Shown here: positions 1 to 7,860 of the stretch, piece by piece | Layout: each line of letters opens with the position of its first letter | Position numbering within the stretch: position 1 is the stretch's first letter | Program-made: the position numbers and the translations under genes | NCBI GenBank assembly: GCA_964404825.1 | Contig: CAYOLQ010000012.1 | Span: forward strand, 1-54,312 | DNA: 54,312 bases | Direction of reading: 5' to 3' | From: JACJXF01 sp964404825 | GTDB lineage: Bacteria > Bacteroidota > Bacteroidia > Bacteroidales > GCA-2748055 | Notes under the pieces: generated by a model | What the model saw: only the letters and a program-made list of their open reading frames with translations | Databases searched by the model: none | Told to the model about the DNA's origin: nothing

Positions 1-832
1 CAACAATTATTTTCATAAGTACCAACAGCTTGATCTATTCATCCTTTGGGATAATATTCTTCATAAACATCAATATTTACTTTCTACACATTCTACATTA
101 AATTGTATACAGATGTACAATTTACCAGAAATACACCAGAAAATATAACACATATGTACTACTTATACAAATGTAAACATGACTAATTATCGAAATCATG
201 AATAGAAAAATGAAATTTGTTAATGCGTTAGATACATTTGTAAACCACTGAAACGTATATATAAATTGTATATCTATAATACTGTAAACCAATTAATTAT
301 ATAATATATTTAAAGTAAAAATTGATTAAAATCAATATAATTTAGAAGAATAGACTATAAAATGGCCAAAAAATTCAGATATATCATTACTAACTAATAA
401 TATATAATGTTTATTTAAAGTAAATTGCTTTACTATTCCTTCTTTCCAATAATATTTCGCTCACGAAAGGGTTGTAGGAACTATGTTTTAGAAGAAATAC
501 ATTAATTATCGAGGATTTCCTCCTGTTCTTTCCATACAAGCTTATATACATATTCCCTAAACGACAGAATGCATTAATAAACCTTGTAATATAATAGTAT
601 TAAGTCATTTTGATAATATACCGAGGAGTCCTGCCTAACACTTCATTCATATTTTACCTGGAACTTTATGTTATGATTTTTGCTTTCCCCTTGCTCAAAA
701 TACCAACACTAATATCCGGAAGCTGTCTGACAATGAATACAAATGTAAACACTTTAAATTGCAATAAGTAAACAAATAGTTCACATAAGTGAAATATATA
801 ATATTTACATTTGTGAATCTAACTTTTGCAAT
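1..832. other. AT-rich non-coding region upstream of XRE regulator
   Basis: I see no convincing gene on either strand. The stretch is strongly AT-rich. Its visible structure is a 9-bp motif, ACAAATGTA, at 167-175, 233-241 (reverse), 739-747 and 807-815 (reverse), plus a perfect inverted repeat TTCAC-N4-GTGAA at 781-794. The last two sit just before the regulator gene at 833, so at least the right end is probably its control region. The middle (about 420-720) has higher GC patches but no frame, tRNA or clear hairpin that I can support. Confidence 0.5.
739..815 (+). promoter_or_regulatory. Putative promoter and operators of the XRE regulator
   Basis: TACATTTG at 807-814 fits the Bacteroidetes -7 consensus TAnnTTTG, and a second near match TAACTTTTG lies at about 821-829. 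An exact 14-bp inverted repeat, TTCACATAAGTGAA, occupies 781-794 where a -33 element would lie. The related site TTTAC-N4-GTGAA (805-818) overlaps the -7 box, and ACAAATGTA recurs at 739-747. This arrangement suggests repression by a dimeric regulator, most simply autoregulation by the gene at 833. That is inference; the sequence shows only the repeats. Confidence 0.45.
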
Positions 833-1279
833 ATGGAAGAAAGACTGGTACAATTGTTAAAAACCGAGGGGATCAATCCAACCCGTTTTGCTGAGCGTAT
901 TGGAGTGCAGCGCTCAAGTATATCTCATATATTGTCTGGAAGAAACAAACCCAGCTATGATTTCATCATTAAAATTCTGGATAGCTTTCCTGCTGTTAAC
1001 CCCGACTGGCTTCTGCGCGGTAAAGGTCTCATGTACAAAAATGACGTGCCTCAGCAGCCAGGTTTATTCGATAACCTGAATAGTAAAACCAGCGAAGTAA
1101 ATACTGATAAGATTATTGAAACCCCTTTGACGATTGATTCGGAGAACAAGTCTTTTGATGTTCCAGGGGCAAAACCAATAGAATCAAGACCTATCCGCTT
1201 ACCAGCACGAAAAGAAATTGAAAAGGTTGTTATTTTTTATACAGACAAAACCTTTTCTGATTATACTCCGGAACATTAA
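833..1279 (+). CDS. XRE-family helix-turn-helix transcriptional regulator
   Basis: 148-residue protein. Residues about 5-65 form a lambda-repressor/XRE type HTH: RFAERIGVQRSSISHILSGR is the helix-turn-helix core, followed by a PSYDFIIKIL helix and the NPDWLLRGKG segment common in Bacteroidetes members. The middle (70-120) is low-complexity and linker-like. The C-terminus ends in a short conserved-looking tail, KVVIFYTDKTFSDYTPE, which I recognise from other Bacteroidetes XRE proteins but whose role I do not know. No enzymatic or peptidase (LexA-type) domain is visible. The start is the only ATG before the HTH. The upstream DNA holds repeated palindromic motifs, so autoregulation is plausible. 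Target genes cannot be inferred; no phage or toxin gene is adjacent. Confidence 0.85.
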   Translation: MEERLVQLLKTEGINPTRFAERIGVQRSSISHILSGRNKPSYDFIIKILDSFPAVNPDWLLRGKGLMYKNDVPQQPGLFDNLNSKTSEVNTDKIIETPLTIDSENKSFDVPGAKPIESRPIRLPARKEIEKVVIFYTDKTFSDYTPEH

Positions 1280-1389
1280 CGAAAATTAGTGAAGACATGT
1301 CCTTCATGAGAAGAAAACTGTTGTTTTACTGTAATCTTTTTCCTTCTGTTCTGCATCATTGTCCTTCCTGAAAAATCATCCTGAGATGA

Positions 1390-1420
1390 TTTATTTTCCC
1401 AATCAATTGTATTAACTTTG
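1390..1420 (+). promoter_or_regulatory. Promoter of pyrD
   Basis: TAACTTTG at 1413-1420 is a perfect TAnnTTTG -7 element. TTTA at 1390-1393 lies exactly 19 bp upstream as a weak -33. Transcription would begin only a few bases before the ATG at 1433. This rules out the TTG at 1418, which lies inside the -7 box, as a start codon. Confidence 0.6.
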
Positions 1421-1432
1421 CCGGAAAATTGC

Positions 1433-2464
1433 ATGTATAAAGTCATTGTTCGTCCCCTTCTGTTCCTTATATCCCCTGAGAAAATCCATGAAATACTTGT
1501 AATTTCAGTCAGACTGATTCACCGGCTGCCTTTTTTCCCATGGTTGTTACGAAAACTATTTTGTCTGGATGACCCAAAACTTGAAAAAGACTTTTTGGGC
1601 TTACGTTTTAAAAATCCTGTAGGACTTGCAGCAGGCTTTGATAAAAATGCTTTATTTTATAATGAGTTTGGCAGTTTCGGCTTCGGGTTTATCGAAACCG
1701 GAACCATTACACCCCGCCCTCAACCGGGTAATCAGAAACCCAGGTCGTTTCGCCTGCCAAAAGACAAAGCACTGATTAACCGCATGGGAATTAATAATCT
1801 CGGTGTTGATGCTGCAGTGGAAATGTTACAAAATCGCAAACCTGGTCTTATAATAGGTGGAAACATAGGAAAAAACACCGATACGCCAAATGAAAAAGCT
1901 ATAGATGATTTTGTTTACTGTTTCGAAAAGCTTTATGATTCTGTCGATTATTTTGTAGTGAATGTTAGTTGCCCCAATACTGGCGAAATAGACAAGCTTC
2001 AGGATCAGGAAGTAATGGAGGGAATCCTGAGGGAGATCGTTGACAGAAGGGCCTTAAAATCGATAAAAAAGCCTGTTTTACTTAAGATATCTCCCGATCT
2101 GAATTTTGTACAGATAGACGAAGCTCTTTCAATTGTTCAGAAACTGGGCATAGATGGAATTGTAGCAACCAATACAACTGTAAAGCGGGATGGGCTTATA
2201 ACAGATAAACAGAAAGTTGATTTAATCGCCAATGGAGGGTTATCAGGTGCCCCTCTGAGCGCCCGCTCTACTGAAGTAATACGTTACATTTCACAAAGAA
2301 CAGGAGGGAAGCTACCAATTATTGGAGTAGGAGGCATTATGACCGTTAAGGATGCTCATGAAAAACTGCAAGCCGGGGCGGGACTGATACAGGTGTATAC
2401 CGGTTTTATTTACGAAGGCCCGGCATTTGTAAAAAGGATATTAAAGAGTATAATCAATCCATAA
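1433..2464 (+). CDS. pyrD: Dihydroorotate dehydrogenase (quinone), class 2
   Basis: 343 residues from ATG 1433. It oxidises dihydroorotate to orotate in pyrimidine synthesis, passing electrons through FMN to the quinone pool at the inner membrane. The N-terminal hydrophobic helices (about residues 8-45) are the membrane-associated, quinone-channel part that marks class 2 enzymes. FMN and substrate motifs follow: NPVGLAAGFDKNA, the FIETGTITPRPQPGN loop, and VNVSCPNTGE with the catalytic serine at about 179 (class 2 uses Ser, class 1 uses Cys). The C-terminus has NGGLSGAPL and IIGVGGI, which bind the FMN phosphate. The length is normal. An in-frame TTG at 1418 was not used because it falls in the promoter -7 box. 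No other pyrimidine genes are adjacent. Confidence 0.95.
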   Translation: MYKVIVRPLLFLISPEKIHEILVISVRLIHRLPFFPWLLRKLFCLDDPKLEKDFLGLRFKNPVGLAAGFDKNALFYNEFGSFGFGFIETGTITPRPQPGNQKPRSFRLPKDKALINRMGINNLGVDAAVEMLQNRKPGLIIGGNIGKNTDTPNEKAIDDFVYCFEKLYDSVDYFVVNVSCPNTGEIDKLQDQEVMEGILREIVDRRALKSIKKPVLLKISPDLNFVQIDEALSIVQKLGIDGIVATNTTVKRDGLITDKQKVDLIANGGLSGAPLSARSTEVIRYISQRTGGKLPIIGVGGIMTVKDAHEKLQAGAGLIQVYTGFIYEGPAFVKRILKSIINP

Positions 2465-2605
2465 GATTCATATTAAATCTAGAAATATTGTAAAGTACTA
2501 CATTCGATGCAGTCTTCTGGATAAAAACCATTCCGACTATATTCCTGAAAATTAATTGTTTAATTATGACAGGATCTTTTTTGTAAATAATTTTCCTCAA
2601 ACATA

Positions 2606-2635
2606 TTGCATTTCTTAGATTACTCTTTATCTTTG
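2606..2635 (+). promoter_or_regulatory. Promoter of tRNA-Lys
   Basis: TTG at 2606-2608, 19 bp, then TATCTTTG at 2628-2635 followed by C: an ideal Bacteroidetes housekeeping promoter. The predicted start near 2641 leaves a short leader of about 20 nt before the tRNA. Confidence 0.75.
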
Positions 2636-2660
2636 CAACCCGTTAACAAAAACAAAGAAT

Positions 2661-2733
2661 GATTCAGTAGCTCAGCTGGTAGAGCACATCCCTTTTAAGG
2701 ATGGGGTCCTGGGTTCGAATCCCAGCTGGATCA
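2661..2733 (+). tRNA. tRNA-Lys (anticodon TTT)
   Basis: 73 nt with full cloverleaf: a 7-bp acceptor stem GATTCAG/CTGGATC (one G-T pair), D arm GCTC/GAGC, anticodon stem CATCC/GGATG with loop CTTTTAA (anticodon TTT at 2694-2696), and T arm CTGGG/CCCAG with loop TTCGAAT. The discriminator is A at 2733. CCA is not encoded, so it must be added after transcription. A strong promoter lies upstream and a hairpin terminator directly downstream. Confidence 0.96.
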
Positions 2734-2740
2734 CTTTTAT

Positions 2741-2773
2741 AGCAGTAGGCTCTTTGGCTTGCTGCTTTTTTAT
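2741..2773 (+). terminator. Rho-independent terminator of tRNA-Lys
   Basis: AGCAGTAGGC (2741-2750) pairs with GCTTGCTGCT (2757-2766) over 10 bp with two G-T pairs and a short TCTTTG loop, followed by a run of T. It ends the tRNA transcript before the partial tRNA copy. Confidence 0.75.
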
Positions 2774-2784
2774 TTGTACCAATC

Positions 2785-2862
2785 AGGATGAGAACCCTGG
2801 GTTCGAACCGAGGAACGGAGTGACGAGCTCACGACCGAAGGGAGTAATCCCAGCTGGATCAC
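2785..2862 (+). repeat. Partial tRNA-Lys 3' copy split by a 40-nt insert
   Basis: The sequence restarts at AGGATG, the 3' strand of the tRNA-Lys anticodon stem, then matches CTGGGTTCGAA of the T arm (to 2807). It is then interrupted by 40 nt (2808-2847) and resumes exactly with TCCCAGCTGGATCAC (2848-2862), the rest of the T arm and acceptor stem. The insert interrupts the T-loop. The insert is GC-richer than its surroundings and has GAG/CGA-rich short repeats, including GTGA-N5-TCAC. The copy lacks the 5' half, so it cannot make a tRNA. It may mark old integration or template switching at the tRNA. Confidence 0.8.
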
Positions 2863-2875
2863 AAAGAAAGTTTGG

Positions 2876-3048
2876 AGTGTGAGTTTTGAGCAAGAACGAA
2901 AACTAATACTTCAGACTTTTTATGTACTCTCCACTCTCAAAACTCTTGCTGAAAGTAGCAAAGAGTTTGAGACTCGAGCAAGAGGTAAACAATCACTCTC
3001 AAAACTCTTGCTGTTGCTGTTTTTCCTCCACTCTCAAAACTCTTGCTG
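2876..3048. repeat. Cluster of short iterated and inverted repeats
   Basis: A 19-bp unit, ACTCTCAAAACTCTTGCTG, is present three times exactly (2933-2951, 2995-3013, 3030-3048). Degenerate copies lie in opposite orientation at about 2876-2896 and 2959-2984. Spacing between copies is irregular (43 and 16 bp), so this is not a CRISPR array. The inverted copies would let the RNA fold. A GTG-started frame of 87 codons (2879-3142) runs through the repeats, but I do not believe it is a gene. Confidence 0.75.
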
Positions 3049-3144
3049 TTGCTATTTTGTCTCACACCGAATAATAGTTGACCCCACCAGTTTCATCCTC
3101 TGGGCCATAGCACTTGATTGTATGATTTGTGTTTTTTGTTAATA

Positions 3145-3411
3145 TTATGTGCATGGGCTGGTTTCCTGCCGATTTAGCAAAGGTGCGATTGAAATTGGGT
3201 GATACACCCATTTTGAAACGCAAAGAATACTACTTTCATTACTGCCCAGGCTTATAACTTCGCTATAATTATTAGCTTTTAAATGTTTATACGCTACGAT
3301 TTTGCCATACAGGGATACTATTTCAATTAAGTATTCCATTCCTAAAATGCAATTATTTAGCTCCGGGCGAATTTCACACTCACAAGGGTTTGGAAATATA
3401 AAAACAACCAT
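3145..3411 (-). pseudogene. Orphan T9SS sorting-domain fragment (gene remnant)
   Basis: The 88-codon frame reads FIFPNP, then EIRPEL, YLIEIVSLYGKIV and SEVISLGS. This is the pattern of a T9SS type A C-terminal sorting domain (YPNP start, a -Y/L-x-G-K- strand, then I-x-L-x). Nothing resembling a catalytic region precedes it: a stop codon lies two codons before the ATG. The last 25 residues (WVYHPISIAPLL and on) no longer look like the domain, so both ends are damaged. It is probably the tail of a lost secreted protein. It could instead be a chance frame, since sorting domains are divergent. Confidence 0.4.
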
Positions 3412-3735
3412 TTGCCCTTAAAGTATCGCCATAGTAAATAGTAAGCATGCCATCAAATAAAAAATACATTTTATCATGATTCATATTTTGCTTGTTTGAA
3501 TTCAGGCTGTAAAAATCGAAATGATTGTTGAACCTATTGTATTATTGCAACTTTCAAAATTTAGCCCATATCATCAAATCATTCAATTACTGTTTATGTA
3601 AATGTTGATAATTGATATTTAAATTGCCCTGAATATTGGGAGCAATTTCGCAATAAATAATATCTCTTAAGGAAATATTCATCAGTTTTTTCCCTACTTT
3701 TGAAATCTTACTATTATCTCGACTAGCTAAATAAT
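3412..3735. other. Intergenic region upstream of xylanase
   Basis: I see no gene. AT-rich, with a perfect -7 element TACTTTTG at 3695-3702 about 34 bp before the xylanase start, but no TTG at the expected -33 distance, which may mean the promoter needs an activator. The rest is featureless to me. Confidence 0.5.
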
Positions 3736-6264
3736 ATGATGAAAATCTACCTCAAACACCTGCTTCTTATCAGCCTTCTTTTTATTTGTGGATATGCGGA
3801 TTCGCAGGTTCCCGAAGGCGGCACCATGTTAAATGTAACAACCGGAAACACTTACCAGAAAGTTGGCAAGATTGCACTTACCGAAGTTATTGTTACCGAT
3901 CAGCCATTTACCAAAGCACTGAATCTGGTCACTTCTACCGACATACTAAATGCCTGGGATGCTCAGGTACAATTTCCAACTTCTTCAGGTATAACAATAA
4001 ACGATGTAATTCTTGTAGCTTTCTATGCCCGCACGGTTGAATCTATGGAGGAAACAGGTGAGGGTTTTGTTATGGTTGTTATCGAACACAATACCACCTA
4101 TGCAAAGGAAATCTATACTAAAGTAAGTATTGGAAAGGAATGGAAACAATATTATGCTCCTGTCAAAAGCCTCGCGACACTCACTACTTCTCAGGCACGC
4201 TATGCCTTATTTGCCGGCTTTCCTTCTCAGACTATAGAGATAGCTGATGTGAAATTTTTGAATTATTATAATACTCTTACTGTCAACGATTTGCCTGTTA
4301 CTGAAATTACATATAGCGGTCGCGATGCTGATGCCGCCTGGAGAGCACCGGCTGCTGAAAGGATAGAGCAGATAAGAAAGGGGGTTGTTAATGTGACCGT
4401 TTATGATGAACTGGGACAGGTAGTTCCTGATGCCACTGTTTCCATTGAGATGACCAGGCATCAGTTTGGATTTGGATCAGCTATACCTGCTAATGTTTTT
4501 CTTTCAAATGCTGTTTTCCGGGAAAAGGTTTATGAAAACTTCAATGAGGTTGTTTTTGAAAATGATTTGAAATGGCCGGTTTTTAATCCCAATTCAACTT
4601 TGAATATCCGAAAATCGCTTGATTCGCTTGATAAGCATGATATTCCTGTCCGCGGACATAATGTCATCTGGCCTGCATGGAGGTGGTGCCCGGCTTCCTT
4701 ACAAGCGCTTAGTACCAATCCTGTTGCGCTTCGCAATGAAATCGATAAACATATCGATCAGGTAACTCAGTTTGCCAGCGGCAGGCTTAACGACTGGGAT
4801 GTTATTAATGAACCTTATTCCGAGAAAGATATTATGGGAGTTCTTGGAAATGATGTTATGGCCGACTGGTTAAAAAGGACGCGTCAGAACGACCGTGGGG
4901 TGAAACTTTACATTAACGATTATGGTATTCTTAGTGGCGGGGGATTGGACACTAAAAAACATGATTCTTATTACAATCTGATAAAATTTCTTGAGGAAAA
5001 GGGAGCTGAAGTTGATGGAATTGGGATGCAGGGCCATTTTTCAAGCGATCTTACTCCAATTACCCGGGTTTATTCAATTCTTGAACGTTTTGGCGAACTT
5101 GGCAAGGAAATTAAGATAACGGAACACGATATAGAAATTACCCAGCCTTTGGTTCAGGCCGATTATACCCGCGATTTTATGACAATTGTTTTTAGCCATG
5201 CTTCAGTAAAATCATTTCTTGTTTGGGGATTTTATGCAGGAGCTCACTGGAAACCGAGTGCTGCATTTTATGATTTGGATTGGAACATCAGACCTCATGG
5301 TGAAGTCTGGAGGGAAATGATATATAATCAGTGGTGGACAAAAAAGACAGATAGTATAACTGATTCTAATGGTAAAACTTCTTTCGGGGGATTCTTAGGA
5401 ACCTATAAATATACCGTCACTGCAGGTGACAAGGAACGCAGCGGAACATTCAGTATAACGAATTCAAATCTAAGTGGCAAAGAAAATATTCTTGTGCTTT
5501 CATTTGATACAACCATTCCTGACAATTTCGGGATTTCTACAACAAAACCTGCAATATTGTGCGAAGGAGAAGACATTACATTAACCGCTCCTTTTTTTGA
5601 AAATGCTGTATATCAATGGTTTAATGGCGGCATTCAGCTGTCTGATCAAAATGCTGAGATTGTTGTTAATCAGGCTGGAAAATACTTGGTCAAAGCAACC
5701 AAAGGTACGCTGGAATTAATCTCCGATTCCTTAGAAGTGGTGGTTAACCCTTTACCTGATGCAATAATCACTACCGAAGGGAATCTTTCTTTTTGTCCGG
5801 GTGGAAAAGTAAAACTCAATGCAAACCTTTCCAACGATCTGACATACAACTGGATGAAAGGTTCTACCAAAATTCAGGGATCTGTTACTTCGATTGATGT
5901 GTCTGAAAGCGGGTCATATAGTTTGATAACTAACTCAAAAGGCTGCACGGCTGTTTCAGAACCTGTTGTTGTGGAGGTTTTCTCAGCAGCTAGTCCGGGA
6001 TGTGCAACCGGTATTTATGATTTGAAAAGTTATTTCCGGGTTTATCCAAATCCATTTAAAGGATATTTCATAGTTGATTCGCCTGCAGAAGCATCCGGAA
6101 ATACAACTATTGAACTTTTTGACATGCTGGGTAAAAGTGTTATTCTTAAGGATTTGGATCAAAATAATCCCCAAACCGTCATCTATATGGATACCCCTGG
6201 AATTTACAGCCTGAGAATTCAGAATAGTGAGTATGTTCAAACATATAAAATGATTGGTAATTAA
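3736..6264 (+). CDS. Secreted GH10 endo-1,4-beta-xylanase with T9SS sorting domain
   Basis: 842 residues. Signal peptide at about 1-24, an N-terminal beta-rich module (about 28-180, carbohydrate-binding-like), a GH10 TIM barrel (about 205-535), two Ig/PKD-like modules (about 600-750), and a C-terminal T9SS type A sorting domain from FRVYPNPF (about 767-842). The GH10 acid/base Glu is E359 in DVINEPY and the nucleophile is E463 in KITEHDIEI. The common motif is TELDI, so His replaces Leu after the nucleophile. Substrate-subsite motifs FENDLKW and RGHNVIWP are present. It should hydrolyse internal beta-1,4-xylosyl bonds outside the cell or at its surface. Sulfatase and GH43-like genes follow on the same strand, suggesting joint action on a decorated xylan. 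Confidence 0.93.
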   Translation: MMKIYLKHLLLISLLFICGYADSQVPEGGTMLNVTTGNTYQKVGKIALTEVIVTDQPFTKALNLVTSTDILNAWDAQVQFPTSSGITINDVILVAFYARTVESMEETGEGFVMVVIEHNTTYAKEIYTKVSIGKEWKQYYAPVKSLATLTTSQARYALFAGFPSQTIEIADVKFLNYYNTLTVNDLPVTEITYSGRDADAAWRAPAAERIEQIRKGVVNVTVYDELGQVVPDATVSIEMTRHQFGFGSAIPANVFLSNAVFREKVYENFNEVVFENDLKWPVFNPNSTLNIRKSLDSLDKHDIPVRGHNVIWPAWRWCPASLQALSTNPVALRNEIDKHIDQVTQFASGRLNDWDVINEPYSEKDIMGVLGNDVMADWLKRTRQNDRGVKLYINDYGILSGGGLDTKKHDSYYNLIKFLEEKGAEVDGIGMQGHFSSDLTPITRVYSILERFGELGKEIKITEHDIEITQPLVQADYTRDFMTIVFSHASVKSFLVWGFYAGAHWKPSAAFYDLDWNIRPHGEVWREMIYNQWWTKKTDSITDSNGKTSFGGFLGTYKYTVTAGDKERSGTFSITNSNLSGKENILVLSFDTTIPDNFGISTTKPAILCEGEDITLTAPFFENAVYQWFNGGIQLSDQNAEIVVNQAGKYLVKATKGTLELISDSLEVVVNPLPDAIITTEGNLSFCPGGKVKLNANLSNDLTYNWMKGSTKIQGSVTSIDVSESGSYSLITNSKGCTAVSEPVVVEVFSAASPGCATGIYDLKSYFRVYPNPFKGYFIVDSPAEASGNTTIELFDMLGKSVILKDLDQNNPQTVIYMDTPGIYSLRIQNSEYVQTYKMIGN

Positions 6265-6362
6265 ATGATTAAGATACTATCAGACAGGTATAATTGAAAG
6301 AAACTCAGTTGTCAGGCTTCAAGGGTAGAATGATACTCTTGATTAATTAAAGAATAAATAAT

Positions 6363-7859
6363 ATGAATGAAAAACTTATTTTCGGAGTAACAGTCCTGTT
6401 TACTTCAGTTATAGCTTTTTCTCAGGATAAGCCGGCAAAGCTAAAATCCCCCGCTGTAGATAAAAAGGTAAAACCAAGGAACATTATTTTCATTCTTACT
6501 GATGATCACCGTCACGATTTTATGGGGTTTACCGGAAAAGTCCCGTGGCTCGAGACACCTAACATGGACCGACTGGCGGGGGAAGGAGCTTACTTCAGAA
6601 ATGCGTTTGTAACAACCTCCTTATGTTCACCCAGCAGGGCATCAATACTAACAGGACTTTATTCGCATAACCATACAATTGTTGATAATCAGGCTCCGGA
6701 TCCGGGGAATCTGACTTATTTCCCGCAATATCTCGAGGGAGGCGGTTATCAGACTGCCTTTTTCGGAAAATGGCATATGGGTAATGATTCCGATTCGCCC
6801 CGTCCAGGATTTACCCATTGGGAGAGTTTTCGCGGACAGGGAGAATATTATAACCCAACATTAAATATTAATGGGGAGAGGATTAAATACACGGATTCCA
6901 CCTACATCACGGATTTATTGACGAAGCATACTCTGGAATGGCTTGAAGAAAGAGACAGGACAAAGCCGTTTTTTGTTTATTTGTCGCACAAAGCGGTTCA
7001 TGCCGGGTTTCAGCCGGCTCAGAGACATAAAGGAAAATACAAAAGCAAAGTTTATACGCTTCCACCGACTTATGATCAGACTAAAACCGGTGCTTACCGT
7101 GATCTGAAATGGCCGGAATGGGTAGCGAATCAGCGCATAAGCTGGCATGGGGTGGACTATATGTATAATTCCAACAGCGACATGAATACAATGGTACAGG
7201 ACTATTGCGAAACCCTTCTGGGTGTAGATGAGAGTATTGGCGCCGTTATGGAATATTTAAAGAAAGAAGGTATTGATGAATCAACCTTAGTTATTTACAT
7301 GGGCGATAACGGTTTTAGCTGGGGTGAGCATGGATTAATCGACAAACGACATTTTTATGAGGAATCTGTTAAAGTGCCATTTCTGGTGCGGTGTCCCGAA
7401 TTGTTTAAAGGAGGAATCGTAATAGACAAAATGGTTCAGAATGTAGACATAGCGCCTACCTGTCTTGAAATGGCCGGTATGAAAAAGCCTGTTGAAATGC
7501 CGGGATTTTCTTTCGTGCAGTTGTTAAGAGGCAACGAGAGTAACTGGCGGGATCGTATTTTTTACGAGTATTTCTGGGAATGGGAATTCCCAATGACACC
7601 AACCACTTTTGGAATCAGAACTGATAAATACAAATATATCAGATACCATGGAATCTGGGATCGGAATGAATTTTACGATATTCAGAATGATCCCAATGAA
7701 ATGTTCAACTTAATTGATGAACCTGAATTACAGCCAATTATTAAAAAGCATCTGGAAGAACTGAATACCTGGCTCGAAGAAACTAATGGATTACAGATCC
7801 CGCTAAAGAAAAATAATAATTACCGGAATGCTGATTTTAAACATCAGAATCAATATTGA
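6363..7859 (+). CDS. S1-family sulfatase, exported
   Basis: 498 residues with an N-terminal signal peptide (about 1-20, ending near AFSQ). The type I sulfatase signature CSPSR (Cys88) is the site converted to formylglycine, and SILTGLYSHNH continues the motif. Metal ligands are visible in FILTDDHRHD near the N-terminus and YMGDNGFSWGEHG near residue 315-328. FFGKWHMG (about 138-145) is the second signature. The overall pattern is closest to N-acetylglucosamine-6-sulfatase or heparan-type enzymes, but the substrate cannot be fixed from sequence. It requires a maturase (anSME or true FGE); none is recognisable in this window. It lies between the xylanase and a GH43-like enzyme, implying a sulfated glycan substrate. 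Confidence 0.9.
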   Translation: MNEKLIFGVTVLFTSVIAFSQDKPAKLKSPAVDKKVKPRNIIFILTDDHRHDFMGFTGKVPWLETPNMDRLAGEGAYFRNAFVTTSLCSPSRASILTGLYSHNHTIVDNQAPDPGNLTYFPQYLEGGGYQTAFFGKWHMGNDSDSPRPGFTHWESFRGQGEYYNPTLNINGERIKYTDSTYITDLLTKHTLEWLEERDRTKPFFVYLSHKAVHAGFQPAQRHKGKYKSKVYTLPPTYDQTKTGAYRDLKWPEWVANQRISWHGVDYMYNSNSDMNTMVQDYCETLLGVDESIGAVMEYLKKEGIDESTLVIYMGDNGFSWGEHGLIDKRHFYEESVKVPFLVRCPELFKGGIVIDKMVQNVDIAPTCLEMAGMKKPVEMPGFSFVQLLRGNESNWRDRIFYEYFWEWEFPMTPTTFGIRTDKYKYIRYHGIWDRNEFYDIQNDPNEMFNLIDEPELQPIIKKHLEELNTWLEETNGLQIPLKKNNNYRNADFKHQNQY

Positions 7860-7860
7860 G

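Noticed and set aside
1..1279. Prophage or mobile-island border
   Set aside because: The XRE regulator and repeated operators suggest phage-like control, but no integrase, phage structural or excision gene is present within the window.
1418..1432. TTG start of pyrD five codons upstream
   Set aside because: TTG 1418 lies inside the -7 promoter box TAACTTTG; ATG 1433 fits the family N-terminus.
2933..3048. CRISPR-like array of three 19-bp repeats
   Set aside because: The spacers are 43 and 16 bp, some copies are inverted, and no cas gene is in the window.
2879..3142. GTG-started 87-codon plus-strand frame
   Set aside because: It runs through the iterated repeats, needs a GTG start, and its translation is low-complexity and repeat-derived with no recognisable domain.
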